Part shown: positions 7,294 to 16,036 of the stretch, piece after piece
Layout: every line of letters begins with the position of its first letter
Position numbering within the stretch: the stretch's first letter is position 1
Assembly: GCA_040902745.1 (NCBI GenBank)
Contig: JBBDWR010000013.1
Coordinates: 1-64,000 of the forward strand
Length of the DNA: 64,000 nt
DNA from: JBBDWR01 sp040902745
GTDB taxonomy: Bacteria; Actinomycetota; UBA4738; HRBIN12
Reading direction: 5' to 3'
Made by a program: the position numbers and the translations under genes
Notes under the pieces: model-generated
Databases searched by the model: none
The model's input: only the letters and a program-made list of their open reading frames with translations
Told to the model about the DNA's origin: nothing

Positions 7294-8261
7294 GCGAGAC
7301 GATCGGCCTGCTGGTGATGGCCTACGGCACCGCGAGCGGTCCCGAGGACATCGAGCGCTACTACACGGATATCCGTGGCGGCAGGCAACCCTCGCCCGAG
7401 CACCTGCAGGAACTCACCGATCGCTACGCGGCGATCGGCAACGCGTTCCCGCTCACGGAGGTCACGACGGCCGAGGCCGAGGGTTTGGCGGACACCCTCA
7501 CCGGTCGAGGATTCGGTCGGTTCCGTCCCTACCTCGGGATGAAACACTCGCCGCCGTTCATCTCCGACACGGTCGACCGGATGCGCTCCGAAGGGATCGA
7601 GCGCGCCATCGGCATCGTGATGGCGCCGCACTGGTCCGGCATGTCGATCCAGACCTACACCGATCGGGTCACGACCGCGGTGCTGGAACACGGAGGGCCG
7701 CGATTCTCGTTCGTGCAGCAGTGGTACGACCACCCGTCGTTCCTCTCCTTCTTGACCGCCCGCGTCGCAGACGCGCACGCCAAGTTGTCGGATGCGGAGC
7801 GCGAGAACGCATACACGATCTTCTCAGCGCACAGCTTGCCGACCCGGACCATCGACGACGGCACGATGCGCTGCAAGTACTGCACCGCCCGCCGGTGCGC
7901 CGATCGCTGCACCTACGCGTTCCAGCTTCGGGACACCGCTGACCGGATCGCCGCCGTATTGGACCTGCGGGCATACGGCACCGCGTGGCAGAGCGCGGGA
8001 CGCACCGCCGACCCGTGGTGGGGCCCGCCGATCGAGGACGTGATCCCCGAGCTGGCCAAAGCCGGACACTCGGCCGTCGTGGTGTGTTCGGCCGGCTTCG
8101 TCACCGACCATCTGGAGATCCTCTACGACCTGGATATCGAAGCAGCGAAGATCGCCGCCGACGCGGGGATCGCGTTCTCCCGCACGGAGATGCCGAACGC
8201 CGACCCGGCGTTCCTCGAGGTGCTGGGCGACGTGGTGGGCGACCACCTCGTGGAGAACTGA
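7290..8261 (+). CDS. hemH: ferrochelatase (coproporphyrin type)
   Basis: This 323-aa enzyme inserts iron into the porphyrin; next to HemQ the substrate is expected to be coproporphyrin III (CpfC naming). The catalytic His181 is in SAHSLP and Glu276 in HLEILYD. A cysteine-dense insert, Cys195-x2-Cys198-x4-Cys203-x3-Cys207, lies just after the catalytic His and could hold a [2Fe-2S] cluster or zinc. Actinobacterial and some other bacterial ferrochelatases are known to carry [2Fe-2S]. A good ribosome site (CAGGAGGA) precedes the ATG, which overlaps the hemE stop. Confidence 0.95.
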   Translation: MSETIGLLVMAYGTASGPEDIERYYTDIRGGRQPSPEHLQELTDRYAAIGNAFPLTEVTTAEAEGLADTLTGRGFGRFRPYLGMKHSPPFISDTVDRMRSEGIERAIGIVMAPHWSGMSIQTYTDRVTTAVLEHGGPRFSFVQQWYDHPSFLSFLTARVADAHAKLSDAERENAYTIFSAHSLPTRTIDDGTMRCKYCTARRCADRCTYAFQLRDTADRIAAVLDLRAYGTAWQSAGRTADPWWGPPIEDVIPELAKAGHSAVVVCSAGFVTDHLEILYDLDIEAAKIAADAGIAFSRTEMPNADPAFLEVLGDVVGDHLVEN

Positions 8262-8263
8262 CG

Positions 8264-9661
8264 GTGCCCGAGCGCGTCCTGGTCCTCGGCGGAGGTGTCG
8301 CGGGGCTCACGGCTGCCTACCGGCTCCGGACCGGACCGGATCCGTTGGAGGTCACGGTCATCGAGGCCGACGAACGGGTCGGTGGCAAGCTGCGGTCGCT
8401 CCGGGTGGGCGATCTCGAACTCGAGGCCGGCGCGGACTCGTTCGTCGCGCGCAAGCCCTGGGCGGTGGAACTGTGCACCGAGCTCGGTCTGGCGGACGAG
8501 TTGGTCATGCCCGGCGGGCACGGCGCGTACGTGTGGACCGCGCGCGGGCTGGTCGCGTACGCGAGGGATACCTCGTTCGGGATCCCCGGCGACGTCGGCG
8601 ACGTGCTGCGATGGCCGGCGCTCTCGCGCGGCGGAAGATTCCGGGCGCTGGGGGATCTCGTCCGGAAGCGGCGCCGGACCCGCTCCGACGAGTCGCTGGG
8701 CTCGCTGCTGCGGCGCAGGCTCGGGAACGAGGCGACGGAGCGCTCGATCGCCCCCTTGCTCGGTGGGCTCTTCGCAGGCGACGTCGATCGGCTGTCGTCG
8801 CGTGCGACGTTTCCGGAGCTGATCGAGTGGGAAGCGCGTCAGGGGAGCCTGATCCGCGGATCGCAGGCTGCGCGGCGGGCGGTTCGCGCCGAACGGCAAC
8901 CGGGACCGATGTTCCTCAAGCTGCGCGGCGGAACGTCCCGACTGACCGACGCGCTGGCAGACGCGATCGGTCGCGATCGGATCACCGGCGGATCCGCGGT
9001 CGGAGCGATCGGGCGCAGCGAGGGCGGCTGGTCGGTGCGCACCGATCAGGGAACGACCGAGGCGGATGCGCTGGTCCTGGCGACGCCGGCGTTCGTGTCC
9101 GCCCGCCTGCTCGGATCGGTCGCCCCGGTTTGCGCGCGCGAGCTTGCCACGATCCCCTACGCGTCCACGGCCGTGGTGTTCCTCGTCTACGGAGAGGGCA
9201 CGGCGAAAGCGCTCCCCGACGGAACGGGGTTCGTCGTTCCGCGCGGTATGGCGCCGATGACGGCCGCGACCTGGTTGTCCAACAAGTGGCCCACCCCGGC
9301 GTTCGGGACCCGTGCGGTAGTGCGCTGTTACGTCGGTGGCGTGGGCTATGAGGACGTCGTCGAGGAGCCCGACGAGGACCTGCTCGAGGCGTGCGCTCGG
9401 CACCTCGCCGCCGTGGTCCCCCTTCCGGACCGGCCCGTCTCGTGGGCCGTTCACCGCTGGATGCGGGCGATGCCGCAATACGAGGTCGGTCACCTGGAGC
9501 GGGTCGCGGCGGCTCGTGCTTCGCTGCCGGGCGGTATCTTTGTTGCGGGCTCCGCGTACTCGGGGATCGGGATCCCCGACACCGTGCGCGACGCGACCGA
9601 GACGGCGGAGCAGGTGCGCGAGCATCTGCACGCCGGAACACGACAGGAGACGCTGCGATGA
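8264..9661 (+). CDS. hemG: oxygen-dependent coproporphyrinogen/protoporphyrinogen oxidase
   Basis: This 465-aa FAD enzyme is of the HemY/CgoX type. The N-terminal dinucleotide fold GGGVAGLTAAY is followed by the ADERVGGKL motif, and the FAD-binding C-terminal signature is VAGSAYSGIGIPDTV. In the coproporphyrin-dependent route it oxidises coproporphyrinogen III to coproporphyrin III. GTG 8264 begins two bases after the ferrochelatase stop; the frame stays open upstream, but that sequence is out-of-phase ferrochelatase. The stop overlaps the hemQ start (ATGA). Confidence 0.95.
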   Translation: MPERVLVLGGGVAGLTAAYRLRTGPDPLEVTVIEADERVGGKLRSLRVGDLELEAGADSFVARKPWAVELCTELGLADELVMPGGHGAYVWTARGLVAYARDTSFGIPGDVGDVLRWPALSRGGRFRALGDLVRKRRRTRSDESLGSLLRRRLGNEATERSIAPLLGGLFAGDVDRLSSRATFPELIEWEARQGSLIRGSQAARRAVRAERQPGPMFLKLRGGTSRLTDALADAIGRDRITGGSAVGAIGRSEGGWSVRTDQGTTEADALVLATPAFVSARLLGSVAPVCARELATIPYASTAVVFLVYGEGTAKALPDGTGFVVPRGMAPMTAATWLSNKWPTPAFGTRAVVRCYVGGVGYEDVVEEPDEDLLEACARHLAAVVPLPDRPVSWAVHRWMRAMPQYEVGHLERVAAARASLPGGIFVAGSAYSGIGIPDTVRDATETAEQVREHLHAGTRQETLR

Positions 9662-10329
9662 CCGAGACGACCTACGCCCTCTACCCCGTGTTCCGGGCGA
9701 CGCCGAAGCTGCGCGAGATGAGCGCCGCAGACCTCGACGACGCCGCCCAGCAGATCGAGAACCTGTTCAAGGAGTGGGGTGACAAGATCCACGTGCGCGG
9801 CACGTACTCCAGCGTCGCGTTCCGCGCGGACGCCGACATCCTCTTCTGGCTCGTGGGCTCCGAGCCCGACGACATCCAGCAGGCGCTGGTGGAACTCCGC
9901 CGGACACGGGCAGGAAGGGAGCTGGAGCTCATCCACGTCTTCATGGGCGTCGTCAAGCCCGCGGAGTTCACGCCCGATCACGCGCCCGCGTTCGTGAAAG
10001 GCGAGACCCCGAAGAAATTCCTGTGCGTCTACCCGTTCGTGCGGACGCCCGAGTGGTATCTGCTGCCCAAGGCCGAACGCGGTGCGATGCTCGCCGAGCA
10101 CGGGCGCGTCGGACGCGAGTTCCCGGACGTGCTGGCGAACACCACGAGCGCGTTCGGCCTGGGCGATTGGGAGTGGATCCTCGCGTTCGAAGCTGATGAG
10201 GCCGATCGCCTCGTCGATTGCATCCGCAGGCTGCGCGATGCGAAGGCCAGGACGTTCACCAAAGTGGAGATCCCCTTCGTCACGGGGATCCGCAAAGACG
10301 TCCGCGCCGCCCTGGCCGACCTGACCTGA
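9658..10329 (+). CDS. hemQ: haem-forming coproporphyrin decarboxylase (HemQ, chlorite-dismutase fold)
   Basis: This 223-aa protein decarboxylates coprohaem to haem b in the last step of the actinobacterial/firmicute route. It shows the family signatures YPFVRTPEWYLLP (about 125-137), a MLAEHG segment, and a late GDWEWILAFEAD stretch. ATG 9658 overlaps the upstream stop, and CAGGAG precedes it. It closes the operon and faces the carboxymuconolactone decarboxylase-like gene tail to tail. Confidence 0.96.
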   Translation: MTETTYALYPVFRATPKLREMSAADLDDAAQQIENLFKEWGDKIHVRGTYSSVAFRADADILFWLVGSEPDDIQQALVELRRTRAGRELELIHVFMGVVKPAEFTPDHAPAFVKGETPKKFLCVYPFVRTPEWYLLPKAERGAMLAEHGRVGREFPDVLANTTSAFGLGDWEWILAFEADEADRLVDCIRRLRDAKARTFTKVEIPFVTGIRKDVRAALADLT

Positions 10330-10338
10330 TCCGGCCGG

Positions 10339-10719
10339 TCATCCCGCAGCATCGTCCTCCTCGAGCACGTCGTCGAACCGCGCCCAGGCGTTCATCGCGT
10401 TCGGGAACCCGGCGTACGGCACGGTATGGATGATCACCTCGCGGATCTCCTCGATGCTGATGCCGGCGGCGAGCGACGCGCGAAGATGCGCTTGGAGCTG
10501 CGCCGCGGCTGCGCCGACCGCCGTGAGCATCCCCACGGTGACGAGCTGGCGCTCGCGCAGCGAGAGACCTGGGCGGGCGTAGATCTCTCCGTACGCGAAC
10601 TCGGCGATGTGGCGGCCGAGCTCCCCGAGGCTCTCGACGGTTTCGACCCCGCGGTCTCCATGGATCTCGTGCAACCGTGCGAACCCCTGCCGCGTGCGTT
10701 CGTCGTCGATGCTGGCCAT
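10339..10719 (-). CDS. carboxymuconolactone decarboxylase family protein
   Basis: This 126-aa protein is a single CMD/AhpD-like helical domain. ATG 10719 has GAGGGGG eight bases upstream. Sequence such as LSLRERQLVTVGMLTAVGA and IREVIIHTVPYAGFPNAMNA matches the family. It lacks the CxxC pair of AhpD peroxidases, so it is closer to the decarboxylase side. No neighbouring aromatic-degradation genes are present, so the substrate is unknown. Confidence 0.88.
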   Translation of the reverse strand: MASIDDERTRQGFARLHEIHGDRGVETVESLGELGRHIAEFAYGEIYARPGLSLRERQLVTVGMLTAVGAAAAQLQAHLRASLAAGISIEEIREVIIHTVPYAGFPNAMNAWARFDDVLEEDDAAG

Positions 10720-10847
10720 GTGATCGTCCCCCTCGTGGATCGTGTTGGACGGGCTCCCGCGCCACGATAGGGGACACGCGGGCACGCTCCCCCGAACCTC
10801 CCACTGCTCGCGTTGACCGCGCAACTCCCCCGGGCGAGGATGGCGCC

Positions 10848-11186
10848 ATGAGCGATCTCGCAGACAAGGAATGTGTTCCCTGCAAGGGCGGGGTGCCTCC
10901 GCTGGAGGGAGCGGAGCTGGACGGCCTGCTCGCCGCGCTCGGCGGCGAATGGAAGGTCGTCGACGGGCACCACCTGGAGAAGACCTACTCGTTCAAGAAC
11001 TTCCGCGAGGCGCTCGACTTCACCAACCGGGTAGGCGAGGTCGCGGAGCAGCAGGGTCACCACCCCGACATCGGGCTGGCGTGGGGCAAGGTCGGGCTCA
11101 CGGTCTGGACCCACAAGATCGACGGGCTCACCGAGAGCGATTTCGTCTTCGCCGCGAAGGCGGATCGGGCACTGGGTCAGGGATGA
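10848..11186 (+). CDS. pterin-4a-carbinolamine dehydratase
   Basis: This 112-aa protein is of the PhhB/DCoH fold. The active-site pattern QQGHHPDIGLAWGKVGLTVWTH (about 66-87) carries the conserved histidine pair and TVWTH. Family role: dehydrates the carbinolamine formed when tetrahydropterin-dependent hydroxylases act. An unusual N-terminus has a CVPCKGG pair and a GVPPL motif seen in many bacterial members. The stop overlaps the next gene start (ATGA). No hydroxylase is nearby. Confidence 0.93.
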   Translation: MSDLADKECVPCKGGVPPLEGAELDGLLAALGGEWKVVDGHHLEKTYSFKNFREALDFTNRVGEVAEQQGHHPDIGLAWGKVGLTVWTHKIDGLTESDFVFAAKADRALGQG

Positions 11187-11542
11187 ATCTCGACGACGTC
11201 GACCGTTGGGTCGCGGGGTACGTTCGCGCGTGGACGTCCAACGATCCCGACGACATCGGCGCCTTGTTCACCGACGATGCGCAGTACCGCACGGAGCCCT
11301 ACGCGGACCCGTGGCTCGGGCGCGACGAGATCGTTCTGCGCTGGCTCGACGGCAAGGACGAACCCGGCACGTGGCAGTTCCGCTCCGAACCCCTCGCGCT
11401 CGCCGGAGACCTTGCGTTCGTCCGAGGATGGACGGACTACACCGACGGGGAACTGCGCCACTATCACAACCTCTGGGTGATCGGACTCGCGGAGGGCGGC
11501 CGAGCGAGCGAGTTCACCGAGTGGTTCATGAAGCAGCGCTGA
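11183..11542 (+). CDS. SnoaL/NTF2-like protein
   Basis: This 119-aa alpha+beta cone-fold protein has the typical opening (a helix with VAGYVRAWTSNDPDDIGALF) and a core of beta strands ending HYHNLWVIGL...TEWFMKQ. The ATG overlaps the stop of the pterin dehydratase gene, so the two are co-transcribed. This superfamily covers isomerases, cyclases and binding proteins; I cannot name a substrate. Confidence 0.85.
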   Translation: MNLDDVDRWVAGYVRAWTSNDPDDIGALFTDDAQYRTEPYADPWLGRDEIVLRWLDGKDEPGTWQFRSEPLALAGDLAFVRGWTDYTDGELRHYHNLWVIGLAEGGRASEFTEWFMKQR

Positions 11543-11609
11543 ACAGGGTCCACTCGGTCTGACCCCCGAAGAGCGTTCGCCCGCGATCGGCTCCGAGGAC
11601 GTCTAGCGG

Positions 11610-12026
11610 TCATTCGGGAAGCAGGTCGAGTGACGATGCGTGCGCGGGTCTGAGCAGGGAGAAATGACGGCGATCGAGCGTCGCGATCTTGGTTTCTTGC
11701 ATGCGTTCAGCCACAGCCAGAACCGCGGCGTCGACGAAGCCCACCTCTGCGTCCGCGTAGTCATCGATGACACTGACGATACGTGGATAGTCCTCTGCCT
11801 CGAGATGCTCGACCATGAAGGATCCTTCGACGATGTCGCGCAGGAACGACACCATGACCCCGACACCCAGGTGCTGTGTCACCCAGTAGTCGACCTCCGG
11901 CAGGATCGGAGCCGGAAGAACTCGAAGCTCGTCCGCTGCTTCGATCAGCGTCCGACAGCGAACGTGGTCACGGTCGTCCCTGTCGAGCGCTGCGTACACG
12001 ACACCGGTGTCCAGGATCAGCGCCAC
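11610..12026 (-). CDS. PIN-domain toxin (VapC type)
   Basis: This 138-aa protein is a PIN-fold ribonuclease. Acidic residues sit in the expected places: Asp6 (LILDTGVVY), Glu in PEVDYW, and Asp in GFVDAAVLAVAER. It overlaps the antitoxin gene by ten bases. Expected action is Mg-dependent cleavage of RNA (often tRNA or rRNA) when not bound by the partner. Confidence 0.9.
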   Translation of the reverse strand: MALILDTGVVYAALDRDDRDHVRCRTLIEAADELRVLPAPILPEVDYWVTQHLGVGVMVSFLRDIVEGSFMVEHLEAEDYPRIVSVIDDYADAEVGFVDAAVLAVAERMQETKIATLDRRHFSLLRPAHASSLDLLPE

Positions 12027-12241
12027 GAGGCTCCTGGTGACCGCCCGACTCCCGCGACGGACGACACGTCGGGTCTCCCCGACGCACCGATCCCGAGGCT
12101 CTTGGGCTTGGGGCGGTACTCGTCGGCCTTCTCTTCGACCGCCTCCCTGACCACCTCGGCGAACGAGACGCCGCGCTCGCGAGCCAGCGCTCGGAGTCTC
12201 TCGAGGACGTCTTCGTCTGCCATCACAGTGGTGCGCTTCAT
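12017..12241 (-). CDS. ribbon-helix-helix antitoxin (VapB type)
   Basis: This 74-aa protein has an N-terminal CopG-like ribbon (MKRTTVMADEDVLERLRALA) and a helix GVSFAEVVREAVEEK, followed by a flexible tail that should wrap the toxin. The start codon lies two bases from a palindrome (12244-12256) that is the likely autoregulatory operator. Confidence 0.88.
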   Translation of the reverse strand: MKRTTVMADEDVLERLRALARERGVSFAEVVREAVEEKADEYRPKPKSLGIGASGRPDVSSVAGVGRSPGASWR

Positions 12242-12243
12242 GG

Positions 12244-12256
12244 TGACATTATGTCA
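12244..12256. promoter_or_regulatory. VapBC operator overlapping the -10 element
   Basis: TGACATwATGTCA is a perfect 13-bp palindrome two bases from the antitoxin start codon. On the minus strand it contains CATAAT, a good -10 hexamer, placing the transcript start at or next to the ATG. Binding of VapB here would block the promoter. No convincing -35 element is visible. Confidence 0.6.
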
Positions 12257-12304
12257 TACAGCGCATAAGTTGGACTAGGGGTTGTCGACGGAGCATACGC
12301 GCGA

Positions 12305-14353
12305 CTAGTCGGCCCAGAGCTCGGCCAGCGCGCCGTCGACCGAGGCCCGAGCACCCGCCGGACCGCCGACTCCCGAGGCTGCAGGCTCATCGATGTCGGG
12401 ATCGGGGACGATCCGTTCGAAACAGGCGAGCACCTCCGGCGGCGTCAAGAACCGGCTCAGCTGCGCGTAGCTGTGGGGATCGCTCAGGTCACGCCGCCGG
12501 TAGTAGCGCTGGGGGAACAGCACGGTCAGGGAGTCTTTCGCGCGCGTCATCGCGACGTAGAGCAGACGCCGTTCCTCCTCGATCTCGTCCTCGTCACCCG
12601 TGGCCATGTCGCTGGGGATGTTGCCGTCGGCGGCATGGAGCACGTGCACGCTGTCCCACTCCAGTCCCTTGGCGGAGTGGATCGTCGACAACACGAGGTA
12701 GTCCTCGTCGAGCAACGGTGGCCCGGCGAGTTCGCCCGTGGACGACGGTGGGTCGAGGGCGAGTTCGGCAAGGAACCGTCCGCGTGCGGGTTGCGCGGAG
12801 GCCAGCTGCGTGAGCACGTCGATGTCGCGCAGACGTGCGTCCGCGTGTTCGTAGCGGCGCCGAACACTCGCCTCGAGGAACGGACGCAGGCGCTCGAGCT
12901 CTCCCGCCGGACCGAGCTCCGAGCGCGCGCAGTCGACGAGTCCTTCCCGGAGCAGATCGAACGACCGCTGCGCGCCGACCGGGATCCGCGGCGGGGCGTC
13001 GGCGAGCGAAGTGAGTGGCGACGTTGCATCCGGGCCCGCACCGCGAACGGCGAGCGCGTCGACGATCGCGCGAGCGGTGGTCGGTCCAACCCCGTCGAGC
13101 AGTAGCAACGCCCGGAACCACGAAACCTCGTCGTGCGGGTTCTCCAGGATCCGCAGCAGGGCGAGTGCGTCCTTGACGTGCGCCGCCTCGAGGAACTTCA
13201 GGCCGCCGTACTTCACGAACGGGATGTTGCGGCGAGCGAGCTCGATCTCCAGGGCGTCGGAGTGGTGTGCGGCGCGGAACAGCACGGCCTGTCGAAGGAG
13301 CGGCACCCCGCGTTCGCGAGCGGCGAGCACGTTGCGACACACCACGTCGGCCTGCTCCGCCTCGTCGGCGCAGGTGTGGAGCGCCGGTGATGGACCGTCG
13401 CCGCGCGCGGACCACAGGGTCTTGTCGTGTCGCTGCGGGGAGCGTGCGATCACGGCGTTGGTGGCCGCGAGGATCGAGGGCGTCGAACGGTAGTTCTGCT
13501 CGAGCCGGATCACCGAGGCGCCACAGAACCGTTGCGGAAACTCCAGGATGTTGCGCACGGTCGCAGCACGGAAGCCGTAGATCGCCTGTGCGTCGTCGCC
13601 GACCACCGTGATGCTGCGAGCGCTCGATTCGGGTCGCATGTGCTCGAGGATCTGCGCCTGCAAGGGATTGGTGTCCTGGTACTCGTCGACCAGCAGATGC
13701 TCGAAGCGCTCGGCGATCGGGACGGCCGTTTCGGGAGTCGCGAGCAGGGCGTTCCAGAACAGCAGCAGGTCGTCGTAGTCGAGCGTGTTCGTCTCGCGCT
13801 TGCGCGTGGCGTACGCGGTGAAGATCGCGCGGATCCCCTCACGTTCCTCCGCGCACCAGGGGTACCAGCGCCGGAGCACTTCCCGGAGCTTGTCGCCGGT
13901 GTTGACCGTCCGCGAGTAGATCTGTGCGAGTGTCTCCTTGCGTGGGAAGCGTCGTTCTCCCGCCCCGTAACCGAGTTCGTTGCGCAGCAGGTTCATGATG
14001 TCCGCCACGTCCGCCTGATCGAGCACGGTGAAGTCCGGGAGCAGGCCCACCGCCTTGCCGTGGGTGCGCAGCAGTCGGTTCGCCACTGCGTGGAACGTGC
14101 CGCCCCATACCTGGGCGGCTGCCCCGTCGCCGGTCATCCGCTCGGCCCGGGACAGCATCTCCCGCGCGCCTCGCCGCGAGAACGTGAGCAGCATGATCCG
14201 TTGCGGCGCGATCCCCCGGTCGAGCAGCCGGGCGACCCGCGCTGCCAGGGTCGCCGTCTTGCCGGTGCCGGCACCGGCCACGATCAACAGCGGTCCGTCG
14301 CCGTGCTCCACGGCCCGCAGCTGGGCGGGATTGAGCCCTCCGGGGTCGAACAT
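12305..14353 (-). CDS. UvrD/PcrA-family superfamily 1 DNA helicase
   Basis: This 682-aa helicase has all the main motifs: Walker A AGAGTGKT (26-33), Walker B VDEYQDTN, motif III VVGDDAQAIYGFR, motif IV QNYRST, motif V TIHSAKGLEWD and motif VI LLYVAMTRAK. It should unwind DNA 3'-5' with ATP, in repair or replication restart. It is slightly shorter than PcrA and ends in a proline/alanine-rich tail without a clear RNAP-binding domain. ATG 14353 begins two residues before the conserved N-terminus. It stands alone on the minus strand, divergent from the BI-1 gene. Confidence 0.94.
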   Translation of the reverse strand: MFDPGGLNPAQLRAVEHGDGPLLIVAGAGTGKTATLAARVARLLDRGIAPQRIMLLTFSRRGAREMLSRAERMTGDGAAAQVWGGTFHAVANRLLRTHGKAVGLLPDFTVLDQADVADIMNLLRNELGYGAGERRFPRKETLAQIYSRTVNTGDKLREVLRRWYPWCAEEREGIRAIFTAYATRKRETNTLDYDDLLLFWNALLATPETAVPIAERFEHLLVDEYQDTNPLQAQILEHMRPESSARSITVVGDDAQAIYGFRAATVRNILEFPQRFCGASVIRLEQNYRSTPSILAATNAVIARSPQRHDKTLWSARGDGPSPALHTCADEAEQADVVCRNVLAARERGVPLLRQAVLFRAAHHSDALEIELARRNIPFVKYGGLKFLEAAHVKDALALLRILENPHDEVSWFRALLLLDGVGPTTARAIVDALAVRGAGPDATSPLTSLADAPPRIPVGAQRSFDLLREGLVDCARSELGPAGELERLRPFLEASVRRRYEHADARLRDIDVLTQLASAQPARGRFLAELALDPPSSTGELAGPPLLDEDYLVLSTIHSAKGLEWDSVHVLHAADGNIPSDMATGDEDEIEEERRLLYVAMTRAKDSLTVLFPQRYYRRRDLSDPHSYAQLSRFLTPPEVLACFERIVPDPDIDEPAASGVGGPAGARASVDGALAELWAD

Positions 14354-14458
14354 ACGTTCGGAGTGTAGTCGTTTCGCCGCGCCTGCGCGATGATGCTGCG
14401 CGAGCGCCACCGGCCACGTCGCACGCCGGGGACCGCAACCAACCGAAGAAGGAGCCGC

Positions 14459-15205
14459 ATGTCGACCCAGGTTCTGAACCAGAAGACGTTCTCGCCGGCC
14501 AAGGAGGCCGAGGTCGCCGGAGGACGACCCACCACGGGAACGATGACGATCGGAGGCACCGCCGCCAAGGCCGCGCTGCTGCTGATCGTAACCATCGCCT
14601 TCGCCATCTTCGGCTGGAACCGGGCCGAGACCGTGATGGAGAGCATCAGCCCCATCGTCTTCATCCTCGGATTCGTGGCGCTCCTCGGACTCACGTTCGT
14701 GGCCGTTCGCTATCCACGCTTCGCGGCGGTGGTCGGGTTCTTCTACGCGGTGTTCATGGGCATCTTCATCGGTGCGATCTCTCGCTATTACGACGCGGCC
14801 TACGACGGGATCGTCGGGCAAGCGCTCTTCGCGACGCTCGCGGTCTTCGGCGCGACCTTGGCGCTGTACGGCTTTAGGATCGTGCGCGTCACTCGCCGGT
14901 TCGTCAACACGGTGATCGGCGCCACAGCGGGCGTCGCGGTGTTCTACATCGCTTCGCTGCTGCTCGGCGTTTTCGGAGTGGAGATGACGTGGATGAACCA
15001 ACCGACACCGCTAGGCATCGGGATCAGCGTCGTGATCAGCCTGATCGCAGCCGCCAACCTGTTCGTGGACTACGCCTTCATCGAAGGCGGTTCGCGGCAG
15101 GGAGCGCCCAAGGCGATGGAATGGCTCGGCGCGTTCGGGCTGCTGACGACCCTCGTCTGGCTCTACCTCGAACTGCTGCGTCTGCTCTCTCTGCTCCGCA
15201 GCTGA
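14459..15205 (+). CDS. Bax inhibitor-1/YccA-like membrane protein
   Basis: This 248-aa protein has about seven membrane helices from residue 38 on and the BI-1 pattern of short loops, with DYAFIEGG near the C-terminal end. GAAGGAG precedes ATG 14459. Family members act as pH-sensitive calcium leak channels or in membrane stress; the bacterial role is poorly known. About 35 hydrophilic residues precede the first helix. Confidence 0.88.
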   Translation: MSTQVLNQKTFSPAKEAEVAGGRPTTGTMTIGGTAAKAALLLIVTIAFAIFGWNRAETVMESISPIVFILGFVALLGLTFVAVRYPRFAAVVGFFYAVFMGIFIGAISRYYDAAYDGIVGQALFATLAVFGATLALYGFRIVRVTRRFVNTVIGATAGVAVFYIASLLLGVFGVEMTWMNQPTPLGIGISVVISLIAAANLFVDYAFIEGGSRQGAPKAMEWLGAFGLLTTLVWLYLELLRLLSLLRS

Positions 15206-15224
15206 CCAAAGGGACTTCCGGAAG

Positions 15225-15350
15225 GACGACTCTCCCGACTTCCTCGACGGTGGCGACGGCGCCGACCTGCTCAACGGCGGGAACAACGGGGAGACCGGCG
15301 GGCACGACACGTGCGTGAACGGGGAATCCCTCGTGGCCTGCGAGAAGTAG
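15225..15350 (+). pseudogene. C-terminal stub of an RTX-type (haemolysin calcium-binding repeat) protein
   Basis: The open frame reads DSPDFLDGGDGADLLNGGNNGE then TCVNGESLVACEK and a stop. This is the end of an actinobacterial secreted RTX-repeat protein, including the usual final Cys pair. Nothing upstream in the frame looks like the rest of the gene, and the BI-1 gene ends 20 bp before it. It is a remnant with no plausible start codon. Confidence 0.5.
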
Positions 15351-15435
15351 CTCCTTCCGGTCCGTGGCACGGCTTTAGGATGGACGACATGGAGTCGGAG
15401 TTCGCCGAACCTGTGCCGATCCCGCGGAGGCATCG

Positions 15436-15972
15436 GTGACGACGATCGAGACCGCACGCCTGCGCCTGCGGATGTGGCGTGACGAGGATGTCGACGCTCT
15501 CGTCCCGATGCATTCGGACGCCGACGTCGTGCGCTACCTCGAGGACGGATCGGCGCAGGATCGGGAGCGGGTGGCCCGCTCGGTCGCGGCGTGGCGCGAG
15601 GACTGGGACCGCTACGGGTTCGGCCTCTGGTGCGTGGAGCTGCGCGAAAGCGGGGAGCCGGTCGGATTCGTGGGGCTGGCCTATCCCACTTGGTTGCCGG
15701 AGGCGATGCCGGCCGTCGAGGTCGGGTGGAGGCTTCGCAGGGACCTCTGGGGTCGCGGACTGGCGACCGAAGGAGGTCGCGCGTCGCTCGCGTATGCATT
15801 CGATGAGCTGAGGTTGGCGCGCGTGATCAGCATCCACCGGCCGGAGAACATCGCGTCGCGTTGTGTCATGGAGAAGCTCGGGCTGCGACACGATCGCGAC
15901 GCCGAACACCCGGCGCATGGCTACCGACTGTCGATCTTCGCTATCGATCGCGAGGGCTGGCTCCAACGGTGA
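15436..15972 (+). CDS. GNAT N-acetyltransferase (RimJ/RimL type)
   Basis: This 178-aa single GNAT domain opens TTIETARLRLR with the acetyl-CoA loop around LWGRGLATEGGRA and the late RPENIASRCVMEKLGLRH typical of ribosomal-protein or peptide acetyltransferases. GTG 15436 is chosen as homology begins there. The substrate is unknown. Confidence 0.88.
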   Translation: MTTIETARLRLRMWRDEDVDALVPMHSDADVVRYLEDGSAQDRERVARSVAAWREDWDRYGFGLWCVELRESGEPVGFVGLAYPTWLPEAMPAVEVGWRLRRDLWGRGLATEGGRASLAYAFDELRLARVISIHRPENIASRCVMEKLGLRHDRDAEHPAHGYRLSIFAIDREGWLQR

Positions 15973-16036
15973 CCCTCACTGTTGCGCAGCCGGGTATGCT
16001 CCGCCGCACCGATTCTCAGCCCGAGAAGGAGTGCCC

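Noticed and set aside
7985..8263. Upstream extension of the hemG frame
   Set aside because: The added residues are the out-of-phase reading of the ferrochelatase gene; homology starts at GTG 8264 after its stop.
14354..15001. N-terminal extension of the UvrD-like helicase
   Set aside because: It is antisense to the BI-1 gene and low in hydrophobic residues; the helicase N-terminus is at ATG 14353.
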